Shown piece by piece: positions 43,176 to 50,567 of a stretch of DNA of 64,000 bases. Under the pieces are notes generated by a model that ran no database searches, was not told the DNA's origin, and saw only the letters and a program-made list of their open reading frames with translations. The stretch lies in contig NZ_BAABDL010000067.1 of assembly GCF_039539605.1 (NCBI RefSeq), positions 25,567 through 89,566 on the forward strand, given 5' to 3'. The stretch comes from Amphibacillus indicireducens (GTDB lineage: Bacteria > Bacillota > Bacilli > Bacillales > Amphibacillaceae). Positions within the stretch are counted from its first letter, which is position 1; the number at the start of each line of letters is the position of its first letter. The position numbers and the translations under genes are program-made.

Positions 43176-43219
43176 AAAAAAGAAAGATCTATCTCACGTG
43201 AATAGATCTTTCTTTTTTT
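43176..43219 (+). terminator. Terminator of ptsH
   Basis: 17-bp stem (43176-43192 with 43202-43218), 9-base loop, T-run. Confidence 0.93.
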
Positions 43220-43227
43220 GCCTTTAT

Positions 43228-43263
43228 GCTCGTTCGAGCGCAAATCGAAAATATCGAGCGTAA
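43228..43263. repeat. Hairpin-plus-unit intergenic repeat, single copy
   Basis: The hairpin gctcg-tt-cgagc is followed by gcaaatcgaaaatat and a further cgagcg. The same layout occurs at 47859-47966 with every cgagc replaced by cgcac. It is not explained by any gene. Confidence 0.7.
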
Positions 43264-43300
43264 CCCCCAAAAAACAAGGATAAGCTGTTTTTATCCCAAT

Positions 43301-44467
43301 TTATGTTCTATTGAGTGCGGCAATGATTTTGTCAACGCCTTCTTTAACATAAGCTGTAGGACTTGCGATATTCAAGCGCATAAAACCGCGACCTTCTTCA
43401 CCAAATGTTAAGCCGTTATTTAGACCAACCTTTGCCTCTTCATTCATAAACTTAACTAAATCTCCTTGAGACAGATTCATTTTTCGACAGTCAAGCCAAA
43501 TTAAATAGGTGCCTTCTGGTTGAATCACATCGATTTGATCACAATCAGCAAATGTATTTTTAACAAGCTGATAATTTTGCTGAAGTAATTGGATTAAGTC
43601 GGCTAGCCATTCATCTCCAGCTTGATAAGCAGCCTCTAAAGCGATAATCCCCAATGTATTTAGTGCGTTAAGTCCATATTTTGCAAAAACAGCTAAGATT
43701 TCAGTGCGTAATTTTTTATCAGGTATAACAGCATATGAAACTTGCAGACCAGCTAAGTTAAACGTCTTAGTTGGTGAAAAACAAGAGATAACCTTGTCTC
43801 TGATTAATGAATCAAGTGAGCCGATTGGAATATGCTTAGCAGGTTCATAAACAAGATCGGCATGAATTTCATCAGAAATAATCAAGACGTTGTATTTTTC
43901 AGCAAGTGCTAAAATTTTGGTTAATTCTGTTTCTGTCCAAACTCTCCCAACGGGGTTGTGTGGACTGCAAAAGAGCAGTGCTTTGACCCCTTGTTTGAAT
44001 TTTTCTTCGAGATCAACGAAATCAATGGTATAGCGTCCGTTTTGATAAATCAGCGGATTTGTCACTAATTCACGTTGATGAGTTTTAATCATTTGTTGGA
44101 ATGGGTGATAAACGGGTGTTTGAATTAAAATTTTATCACCAGGATCAGTTTGAGTTAAAATCGTCATATGAATTGTTGGAATCACTCCAGGACTATAGAT
44201 GATCCAGTCAGCATCAATTTCCCAATCATGTTGCTTAATAAGCCACTGTTGAATGACTTTATCTAATTGTTCATCGGTTAAGGTATATCCGAAAATACCA
44301 TGTTCAATTCGTTGAACTAGTGCCTTCTTGATTGGATCAGCAATTTCTAAATCCATATCAGCCACCCACATGGGCTGGATATCTTCTGAGCCAAACATGT
44401 CCTTTACCAAATCCCATTTCATTGAACGGGTTCCTTTTCTATTTGGGAAGCTTTCAAAATTATTCAT
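43301..44467 (-). CDS. patB: Cystathionine beta-lyase PatB/MalY family
   Basis: The 388-residue PLP C-S lyase has PMWVADMDLEIADPI at the N-terminus, SPHNPVGRVWTETEL, the Asp/Tyr segment ISDEIHADLVY and the PLP lysine in FSPTKTFNLAGLQ. It splits cystathionine (and other Cys conjugates) to homocysteine, pyruvate and ammonia. In B. subtilis patB also lies near yugI and pgi. The C-terminal RLNIASP is typical. Confidence 0.92.
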   Translation of the reverse strand: MNNFESFPNRKGTRSMKWDLVKDMFGSEDIQPMWVADMDLEIADPIKKALVQRIEHGIFGYTLTDEQLDKVIQQWLIKQHDWEIDADWIIYSPGVIPTIHMTILTQTDPGDKILIQTPVYHPFQQMIKTHQRELVTNPLIYQNGRYTIDFVDLEEKFKQGVKALLFCSPHNPVGRVWTETELTKILALAEKYNVLIISDEIHADLVYEPAKHIPIGSLDSLIRDKVISCFSPTKTFNLAGLQVSYAVIPDKKLRTEILAVFAKYGLNALNTLGIIALEAAYQAGDEWLADLIQLLQQNYQLVKNTFADCDQIDVIQPEGTYLIWLDCRKMNLSQGDLVKFMNEEAKVGLNNGLTFGEEGRGFMRLNIASPTAYVKEGVDKIIAALNRT

Positions 44468-44590
44468 CGTTTATTCAACTCCTCTGACATTTTTCTTTGA
44501 TATTGGAGAGTATTATAACATATAAGTAATTTGAGGTGCATGATTTACTCAAGTTGGAGAGATATTAAATATACAGTCTAAGTAAAAATA

Positions 44591-44620
44591 TTGTCGTTTA
44601 TTTTTAATCTATGTTAGAAT
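44591..44620 (+). promoter_or_regulatory. Promoter of yugI
   Basis: TTGTCG (44591-44596), 18 bases, extended -10 TGTTAGAAT (44612-44620). Confidence 0.55.
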
Positions 44621-44706
44621 ATATAATTGTGTATAAAATCATTCGGTAAATCCAGCGATCAACGCGATCGCTATTGATTTGTCAAACAAAAACAGGAGTT
44701 GTTATT

Positions 44707-45069
44707 ATGTCGGAAAAATTAACAGAAGGTCAAGTATTAACAGGAAAAGTAACGGGAGTACAACCATACGGAGCGTTCGTTGCTTTAAATGATCAAGTTC
44801 AAGGACTTGTTCACATTTCTGAGTTAACCCACGGATTTGTTAAAGATATTAATGAGCATATCGCAGTTGGTGATGAAGTTAATGTTAAAATTTTGTCGAT
44901 TGATGAAGAGAAAAATAAATATTCTCTCTCAATTCGTGCAACGGAGGAAGCGCCAAAGCAACCTCAACAAAGAAAGCAAGCTGCACCTGCACAGCAAGAT
45001 GAGCCAGGTTTTAATACGTTAAAAGATAAGCTTGGCGAATGGTTAAAGCAATCAGAACAAAATAAATAA
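44707..45069 (+). CDS. yugI: S1-domain RNA-binding protein YugI (general stress protein 13)
   Basis: The 120-residue protein has one S1 domain (about residues 6-75: GQVLTGKVTGVQPYGAFVAL then GLVHISELTHGFVKDI) and a Gln/Ala/Pro-rich linker ending in a short helix. It resembles YugI/CvfD, ribosome-associated S1 proteins of Firmicutes. The ATG at 44707 follows aggagttg. It has its own promoter and terminator. Confidence 0.9.
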   Translation: MSEKLTEGQVLTGKVTGVQPYGAFVALNDQVQGLVHISELTHGFVKDINEHIAVGDEVNVKILSIDEEKNKYSLSIRATEEAPKQPQQRKQAAPAQQDEPGFNTLKDKLGEWLKQSEQNK

Positions 45070-45078
45070 TTGAAATGT

Positions 45079-45111
45079 CCAGGTCAGTATTGTTATACTG
45101 ATCTGGTTTTT
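45079..45111 (+). terminator. Terminator of yugI
   Basis: 12-bp stem (45079-45090 with 45095-45106, one G-U), tetraloop tgtt, T-run. Confidence 0.93.
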
Positions 45112-45268
45112 CTTTTGATCAGTTTGAGTTCAATTCAATTTTAACCGAGAACGAATTTTTTAATATTCGTAATTTTACAAAATCGCGGATTCTTTTTGCT
45201 TTTCAGACTTGCTTTCAAGCCATTATTTAGGTATCTTTAGATTAGACTATTTTTATGGGGGTAATCAG

Positions 45269-46615
45269 ATGACACATATCCGTTTAGAATATGAAAAAGC
45301 ATTGCCGTTTTTTGGTGAACATGAATTAGATTATTTGAAAGAGCCTGTTAAATTAGCGCATGAGATGGTACATAATAAGACAGGTGCTGGGAGTGACTTT
45401 TTAGGTTGGGTCGACTTACCAGAGAATTACGACAAAGAGGAATTTGCTCGAATTAAAAAAGCTGCTGAAAAAATTAAGTCAGATTCTGATGTTTTATTAG
45501 TGATTGGAATTGGTGGTTCTTATTTAGGTGCACGTGCAGCAATTGATATGCTCAATCACTCATTCTACAATGCGCTGTCACAGGACAAACGTAAAACACC
45601 ACAAATTATTTTTGTCGGTAATAGCATTAGTTCAACTTATACAAAAGACGTTTTTGATCTATTAGAAGGTAAAGATGTTTCAATTAATGTGATTTCAAAA
45701 AGTGGAACAACGACGGAACCTGCGATTGCATTCCGAATTTTCCGTAAGTACCTTGAAGAAAAGTATGGTGCTGAAGAAGCGAAAGGACGTATTTTTACAA
45801 CAACAGACCAAGCAAAAGGCGCTTTAAAGACACTTGCAGATGAACAAGGTTATGAAAGTTTTGTCATCCCTGATGATGTTGGTGGACGTTACTCTGTGTT
45901 AACGGCTGTTGGTTTACTACCAATCGCAGCAACTGGGGTTGACATAGATGCAATTATGGCCGGTGCACAAAAGGCACAAGCTGAATTAGCTTCACCTAAT
46001 CTTGAAGAAAACCCTGCATATCAGTATGCAGCAATTCGAAACGTCCTTTATAACAAAGGGAAAACAATTGAAATGTTGATCAACTATGAGCCTGCATTGC
46101 AATATTTCTCTGAGTGGTGGAAGCAATTGTTTGGTGAAAGTGAAGGAAAAGATTTCAAAGGTATTTTCCCATCTTCAGCTAACTTCTCAACAGATTTGCA
46201 CTCATTGGGACAATATGTTCAAGAAGGTCGTCGTGATCTATTTGAAACGGTTTTACATGTTGAAAAACCACGCCATGATTTGACGCTTGAAGCTGAAGAA
46301 CAAGATCTTGATGGACTAAACTATCTTGCTGGTCAAACGATCGATTTTGTTAATGAAAAAGCATATCAGGGAACGATGCTTGCTCATACAGACGGTCAAG
46401 TGCCGAATTTAATTATTCACTTACCAGAATTAGATGCTTATACATTTGGTTACATCGTTTATTTCTTTGAAAAAGCATGTGCGATTAGTGGCTACCTACT
46501 TGGGGTTAATCCATTTGATCAGCCGGGTGTTGAAGCATATAAGAAGAATATGTTTGCTTTACTTGGCAAGCCAGGTTTTGAAAAAGAAAAAGCAGAATTA
46601 GAAAAACGTCTATAA
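45269..46615 (+). CDS. pgi: Glucose-6-phosphate isomerase
   Basis: The 448-residue enzyme interconverts glucose-6-P and fructose-6-P. It contains the signature DVGGRYSVLTAVGLLPIA and the C-terminal signature region GYIVYFFEKACAISGYLLG. The ATG at 45269 (MTHIRLEYEKAL) is the normal start, with tgggggt in front. It follows yugI as in B. subtilis and is closed by a terminator. Confidence 0.96.
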   Translation: MTHIRLEYEKALPFFGEHELDYLKEPVKLAHEMVHNKTGAGSDFLGWVDLPENYDKEEFARIKKAAEKIKSDSDVLLVIGIGGSYLGARAAIDMLNHSFYNALSQDKRKTPQIIFVGNSISSTYTKDVFDLLEGKDVSINVISKSGTTTEPAIAFRIFRKYLEEKYGAEEAKGRIFTTTDQAKGALKTLADEQGYESFVIPDDVGGRYSVLTAVGLLPIAATGVDIDAIMAGAQKAQAELASPNLEENPAYQYAAIRNVLYNKGKTIEMLINYEPALQYFSEWWKQLFGESEGKDFKGIFPSSANFSTDLHSLGQYVQEGRRDLFETVLHVEKPRHDLTLEAEEQDLDGLNYLAGQTIDFVNEKAYQGTMLAHTDGQVPNLIIHLPELDAYTFGYIVYFFEKACAISGYLLGVNPFDQPGVEAYKKNMFALLGKPGFEKEKAELEKRL

Positions 46616-46623
46616 TCATTTTT

Positions 46624-46664
46624 AAAAAACTCGTTAGTGACTCTGATCGCTGGCGAGTTTTTTT
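46624..46664 (+). terminator. Terminator of pgi
   Basis: aaaaaactc pairs with gagtttttt, extended by gttagtga/tcgctggc with wobbles; T-run. Confidence 0.85.
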
Positions 46665-46731
46665 AATGTTAACAATACATTTATCAGTGAAGTTTTGGTA
46701 TGATATCAATAGTTCAAAAGGAGGCAGAAAA

Positions 46732-47790
46732 ATGACGTTAGAAAATCAGGATTTTTTGTTAGACTTATTAAATACACCATCACCATCAAGTATGGAAGTT
46801 GAGATTCAAAAGAAATGGATTCATTATGTGAAGGATTTTGCTGATGAAATCATCACGGATCATGCAGGTAATGCGATTGGTGTTTTAAATAAAGAAGCGG
46901 ACTTTAAAATTTTACTTGCAGGTCATATTGATGAGATTGCGTTAGTCGTTAATCGAATTGACGAAGCCGGTTTTATTTATTTTGATGAAGTTGGTCGGGT
47001 CAATCAGAAAGCAGCAATCGGGATGAAAGTTCGGATTCAAGGCTATGGTAAGGAGCTGGTTGGTGTGATCGGAGTCAATGCCCAACACCTTGGTGGGATT
47101 AAAGGTGATTTTGATTTAACCGATTTATTTATTGATGTTGGGGCTAAATCGAGAGCTGAAGTAGAAAAATTCGTCCAAATTGGTGATTTAATTGTTTATG
47201 ATCGCAAACCGGAAATTTTAATGGATCGCTACATTTCTGGACGTGGGCTCGATAATCGAACAGGTGCTTTTATCGTGGCAGAAGTTTTGCGAAAATTAGC
47301 TGATCGTGATTTGAATGTTGGTGTTTACGCGGCGAGTACGGTTAATGAGGAAACGAATATGGGCGGTGCCTATTTTGCAGCAGCTGGAATTGAGCCGACG
47401 ATGGCATTAGCCTGTGATGTGACATTTGCAACTGATCATCCGAAAGTGAATCGCGAAAAGTATGGGAGTGTAAAATTAGAGGGTGGACCAGTGATCGCAA
47501 AAGGTGCACCGATCAACCGCAAGATTAACCAGTGGTTAGAAAGAACTGCCGAGAAGCTTGATATGGCAATCCAATATGAGCTAACACCGCGCCATACGGG
47601 AACAGATGCAGACCGGATGCGATTAACGGGTAAAGGAGTGCCAGTCGCTTTAGTTTCCTTACCGTTACGTTATATGCATTCACCAGTTGAAACAGTTAGC
47701 ATCCAAGATATTAAAGAAGAAATTGACTTGTTAGTTGAATTTATCGCTGATTTAACAGGGAAAGAAAATTTAAATCCATTAGAGGATTGA
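46732..47790 (+). CDS. M42 family aminopeptidase
   Basis: The 352-residue dinuclear metallopeptidase has LAGHIDEIALVV (first His), SGRGLDNRTGAF (bridging Asp), STVNEETNMGGAY (catalytic Glu pair), CDVTFATDHP and PLRYMHSPVE (last His). M42 enzymes form large tetrahedral complexes that trim peptides in the cytoplasm; some were first assigned as cellulases. The ATG at 46732 follows aaaggaggc. Confidence 0.92.
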   Translation: MTLENQDFLLDLLNTPSPSSMEVEIQKKWIHYVKDFADEIITDHAGNAIGVLNKEADFKILLAGHIDEIALVVNRIDEAGFIYFDEVGRVNQKAAIGMKVRIQGYGKELVGVIGVNAQHLGGIKGDFDLTDLFIDVGAKSRAEVEKFVQIGDLIVYDRKPEILMDRYISGRGLDNRTGAFIVAEVLRKLADRDLNVGVYAASTVNEETNMGGAYFAAAGIEPTMALACDVTFATDHPKVNREKYGSVKLEGGPVIAKGAPINRKINQWLERTAEKLDMAIQYELTPRHTGTDADRMRLTGKGVPVALVSLPLRYMHSPVETVSIQDIKEEIDLLVEFIADLTGKENLNPLED

Positions 47791-47796
47791 TGGGCG

Positions 47797-47831
47797 AGAT
47801 GTAGAGGAGTTATTCTCTGCATCTTTTTTTC
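47797..47831 (+). terminator. Terminator after the M42 gene
   Basis: 11-bp stem (47797-47807 with 47814-47824, wobbles) and a seven-T run. Confidence 0.8.
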
Positions 47832-47836
47832 GTTTT

Positions 47837-47966
47837 CGTGCGTTCGCACGTATCGACTGTGCGTTCGCACGCAAATCGAAAATATCGCACGCAAACGTAA
47901 TATTTCGCACGCAAACGAGATAATATCGCACGCAAACGTAATATTTCGCACACAAACCATAAAACC
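47837..47966. repeat. Tandem CGCACGCAAA repeat array with two leading hairpins
   Basis: Two short hairpins, cgtgcg-tt-cgcacg (47837-47850) and gtgcg-tt-cgcac (47859-47870), are followed by five units of 20-21 bases starting at 47866, 47886, 47906, 47927 and 47947. Each unit opens with cgcacgcaaa (cgcacacaaa in the last). Units 2 and 4 are identical. It is related to the repeat at 43228. There are no Cas genes, and unit and spacer length do not fit CRISPR. Confidence 0.8.
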
Positions 47967-48010
47967 GAAAAGGTATAAAGGGAATTTTCCGAAAAATATG
48001 GGCGTATACC

Positions 48011-48039
48011 TTTACAAATTCCTAGTTATCTACTATATT
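48011..48039 (+). promoter_or_regulatory. Promoter of the ribU leader
   Basis: TTTACA (48011-48016), 17 bases, TATATT (48034-48039); an overlapping TATAAT at 48039-48044 is the alternative -10. Confidence 0.6.
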
Positions 48040-48061
48040 ATAATTAAATGAATATCGATTG

Positions 48062-48194
48062 AATCTTCGGGGCAGGGTGTAATTCCCGACCGACGGTAAG
48101 CAACATTCGTGTTGTAAGTCCGTGACCCACTTTTTTAGTGGTTGATCTGGTGCGATTCCAGAACCGACAGTTAAAGTCTGGATGGGAGAAGATT
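48062..48194 (+). promoter_or_regulatory. FMN riboswitch (RFN element)
   Basis: The conserved core is clear: cttcggggcagggtg, aattcccgaccgacggt, agtccgtgaccc, gatctggtgcgattccag, aaccgacagttaaagtctgg and atgggagaaga. P1 is formed by aatcttc (48062-48068) and gaagatt (48188-48194). FMN binding favours the terminator at 48238 and lowers ribU expression. Confidence 0.97.
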
Positions 48195-48237
48195 AAGAGT
48201 GATTTGGCGTAGCCATTTATTTCTTGATACCTATTTA

Positions 48238-48270
48238 TCCTAAAGCCCTTATCTGCTTTAGGATTTTTTA
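48238..48270 (+). terminator. Riboswitch-controlled terminator before ribU
   Basis: Perfect arms tcctaaagc (48238-48246) and gctttagga (48255-48263), then six T. Confidence 0.93.
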
Positions 48271-48350
48271 TTTGGTCAAGAAAATTACTCTCCCTTCATC
48301 AAAGTATAGATTTTAATCGATATTTAAAAAAGATGAAGGAGGATGTTGAT

Positions 48351-48929
48351 ATGAAAAATCAATCATCAAAATTATTAAAACTTATTATCTTGTCACTATT
48401 TGGGACGATTTCAATGGTGTTGCTTTTCTTGAACTTTCCCTTACCGTTTCTCCCGCCATATTTAAAAGTTGATTTTGGCGAGGTGCCTACTTTGTTAGCT
48501 GCCTTGATCTTTACGCCGATGGCTGGTGTCGTTGTGCAGTTAATCAAAAACTTGCTTTATTTACTGTTTACGGGAGCAGCTGATCCAGTCGGGGTATTTG
48601 CAAATTTTGTGGCTGGGATCACTTTTGTCGTACCAATTTCAATCATTTATCACAAATATAAAGGTGATAAAAGTCTTATTTTTGGCTTGATTGCTGGAAC
48701 GGTTATTATGACAATCGCGATGGGTATCTTAAATTACTTTGTTCTCCTGCCAATTTACAGTGTTATTATGGGCTGGGGTGACATGTCGAGTGTCGTGATG
48801 ATCGGGACAATATTTGCGGGTGTAATTCCGTTTAATTTAGTTAAAGGCGTCATTGTGTCGTTACTATTTATTCCGCTCTTTGCTAAATTAAAACCTTGGA
48901 TTAAACAAAAGCATGCAATATTTAATTAA
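48351..48929 (+). CDS. ribU: Riboflavin transporter RibU (ECF substrate-binding protein)
   Basis: The 192-residue membrane protein has about six helices. KVDFGEVPTLLAALIFTPMAG and KNLLYLLFTGAADPVG are the RibU signatures. It binds riboflavin with the shared EcfAAT module. The ATG at 48351 follows aaggaggatg. It is controlled by the FMN riboswitch upstream and ended by a terminator downstream. Confidence 0.95.
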   Translation: MKNQSSKLLKLIILSLFGTISMVLLFLNFPLPFLPPYLKVDFGEVPTLLAALIFTPMAGVVVQLIKNLLYLLFTGAADPVGVFANFVAGITFVVPISIIYHKYKGDKSLIFGLIAGTVIMTIAMGILNYFVLLPIYSVIMGWGDMSSVVMIGTIFAGVIPFNLVKGVIVSLLFIPLFAKLKPWIKQKHAIFN

Positions 48930-48938
48930 ATAAAATTT

Positions 48939-48978
48939 AAAAGAGCCAGGTGATTCCGATCATCTTTGGCTCTTTTTT
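48939..48978 (+). terminator. Terminator of ribU
   Basis: aaaagagcca (48939-48948) pairs with tggctctttt (48967-48976); T-run. Confidence 0.92.
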
Positions 48979-49008
48979 ACTTTTTAAAAAACTTTACATA
49001 AAATTTAC

Positions 49009-49040
49009 TTGAACAGATAAGTAAATAAGCATATACTTAT
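49009..49040 (+). promoter_or_regulatory. Promoter and ArsR-type operator
   Basis: TTGAAC (49009-49014), 17 bases, TATACT (49032-49037). An inverted repeat, ataagta (49017-49023) and tacttat (49034-49040), spans the spacer and -10, so a bound repressor would block RNA polymerase. Self-control by the ArsR protein is inferred. Confidence 0.75.
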
Positions 49041-49070
49041 ATCAGAAATAATTTTGAAAGGAGAAATAGG

Positions 49071-49415
49071 ATGATTAATACATCGATCGAGATGGAACGA
49101 GCGGCACTCATCTTAAAGCTACTCGGTGATAAGACGAGATTAACGATGATGAAGTTGATTGAAAATCACGCTTGTTGTGTGTGTGAATTTGTTGAGATCT
49201 TCAAGATGAGTCAGCCGTCAATTAGCCAACATTTAAGGAAATTAAAAGATTTAGGCCTAGTTGAAGAAGAAAGAAATAGTCAATGGACATTTTACTCTGT
49301 CGATAAATCAAGTGAGTATTATCCATTTATTAAAACAATTCTTGATCAATTACCTAATCAAGATGAGAAAATAAGAGAGCTCGAAGAAAATGGGACACGA
49401 ATTGAATGTTGTTAG
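49071..49415 (+). CDS. arsR: ArsR family arsenical repressor
   Basis: The 114-residue winged-helix repressor has the metalloid-site motif ACCVCEFVEIF in the helix before the recognition helix SQPSISQHLRKLKD, and a C-terminal Cys pair (IECC). Arsenite or antimonite binding by these thiols would release it from DNA. It is the first gene of arsR-acr3-CoA disulfide reductase. The site is gaaaggag. Confidence 0.9.
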   Translation: MINTSIEMERAALILKLLGDKTRLTMMKLIENHACCVCEFVEIFKMSQPSISQHLRKLKDLGLVEEERNSQWTFYSVDKSSEYYPFIKTILDQLPNQDEKIRELEENGTRIECC

Positions 49416-49451
49416 TGCCCATTTATCTGATAACAAAAAAGAGGTGCGAAG

Positions 49452-50501
49452 ATGACAGATAAACAAACGTCAGAAATTAGTTTTTTTCATAAATATTTAA
49501 CGGTCTGGGTGATCGCTTGTATGGGAGTAGGTATTTTAATTGGCAAGTACTTCTCTGTGATCCCAGAGTTTTTAGGGAAATTTGAGTATGCAAGTATTTC
49601 AATCCCGACAGCAATCTTGATTTGGATTATGATTTATCCGATGATGATGAAGGTTGATTTTCAAAGTATTAAAAATGTTGGTAAAAATCCAAAAGGTCTT
49701 TATTTGACTTGGATCATAAATTGGTTGATTAAGCCATTTACAATGTTTGCAATTTCAAGTTTCTTTTTATTTGTTGTATTTAAGCAACTGATTCCAGTTG
49801 ACATTGCTGATGGCTATTTAGCTGGGGCTGTTTTACTTGGAGCTGCTCCTTGTACAGCGATGGTTTTTGTTTGGAGCCATTTAACAAAAGGAAATCCAGC
49901 GTATACGGTCATTCAAGTTGCAACGAATAACTTGATTATCCTGATTGCATTTATACCGATCGTAAAGTTATTGCTCGGTGTAAGTGATGTGACTGTTCCT
50001 TGGGATACGCTCATTCTATCTGTTGTGCTTTTTGTAGCTATTCCATTAGCTGGTGGTGTATTAACAAGAATGTTTGTTACAAAAAGAAAAGGACTAAATT
50101 ATTTTGAAAATGAATTTTTGCCAAAATTTGATGGGATTACAATTGCAGGCTTACTACTCATGTTAGTGCTTTTATTCTCATTTCAAGGTGATGTGATTTT
50201 AAATAACCCATTGCATATTCTGTTGATTGCCGTCCCATTGACAATTCAAACATTTCTTATTTTCATAATTGCTTATTTCGCAGCTAAGTTAATGAAATTA
50301 CCTTTTGATATCGCTGCACCTGCAAGTATGATCGGTGCATCTAACTTCTTTGAGTTATCGGTAGCAGTTGCGATCGCTTTATTCGGGATGCAGTCTCCGG
50401 CTGCTTTAGCGACGACTGTCGGTGTCTTAACTGAGGTGCCATTAATGCTATTATTAGTGAAAATTGCGAATAAAACTCAGCATTGGTTTCCTGAAAAATA
50501 G
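49452..50501 (+). CDS. acr3: Arsenite efflux transporter Acr3
   Basis: This 349-residue, ten-helix transporter of the BASS/Acr3 family has LGAAPCTAMVFVWSHLT with the conserved Cys of the substrate path, and ASNFFELSVAVAIALFG in helix 9. It exports arsenite. It follows arsR by 36 bases with a gaggtg site. No arsC arsenate reductase is in this operon, although the yusI product at 11848 belongs to the ArsC fold. Confidence 0.92.
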   Translation: MTDKQTSEISFFHKYLTVWVIACMGVGILIGKYFSVIPEFLGKFEYASISIPTAILIWIMIYPMMMKVDFQSIKNVGKNPKGLYLTWIINWLIKPFTMFAISSFFLFVVFKQLIPVDIADGYLAGAVLLGAAPCTAMVFVWSHLTKGNPAYTVIQVATNNLIILIAFIPIVKLLLGVSDVTVPWDTLILSVVLFVAIPLAGGVLTRMFVTKRKGLNYFENEFLPKFDGITIAGLLLMLVLLFSFQGDVILNNPLHILLIAVPLTIQTFLIFIIAYFAAKLMKLPFDIAAPASMIGASNFFELSVAVAIALFGMQSPAALATTVGVLTEVPLMLLLVKIANKTQHWFPEK

Positions 50502-50567
50502 ATTAAAAGTTCAGTTAAGTAGGTTAGCTTTCCGAAATTAAAATCAGTTATTGGAGGCGTGAGAGAG

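Noticed and set aside
45152..45171. Inverted repeat acgaat-8-attcgt upstream of pgi as an operator
   Set aside because: It is short, AT-rich and not tied to a recognisable promoter or regulator.
47837..47966. CRISPR array
   Set aside because: Units are 20-21 bases without unique spacers, and there are no cas genes; it is a tandem repeat.
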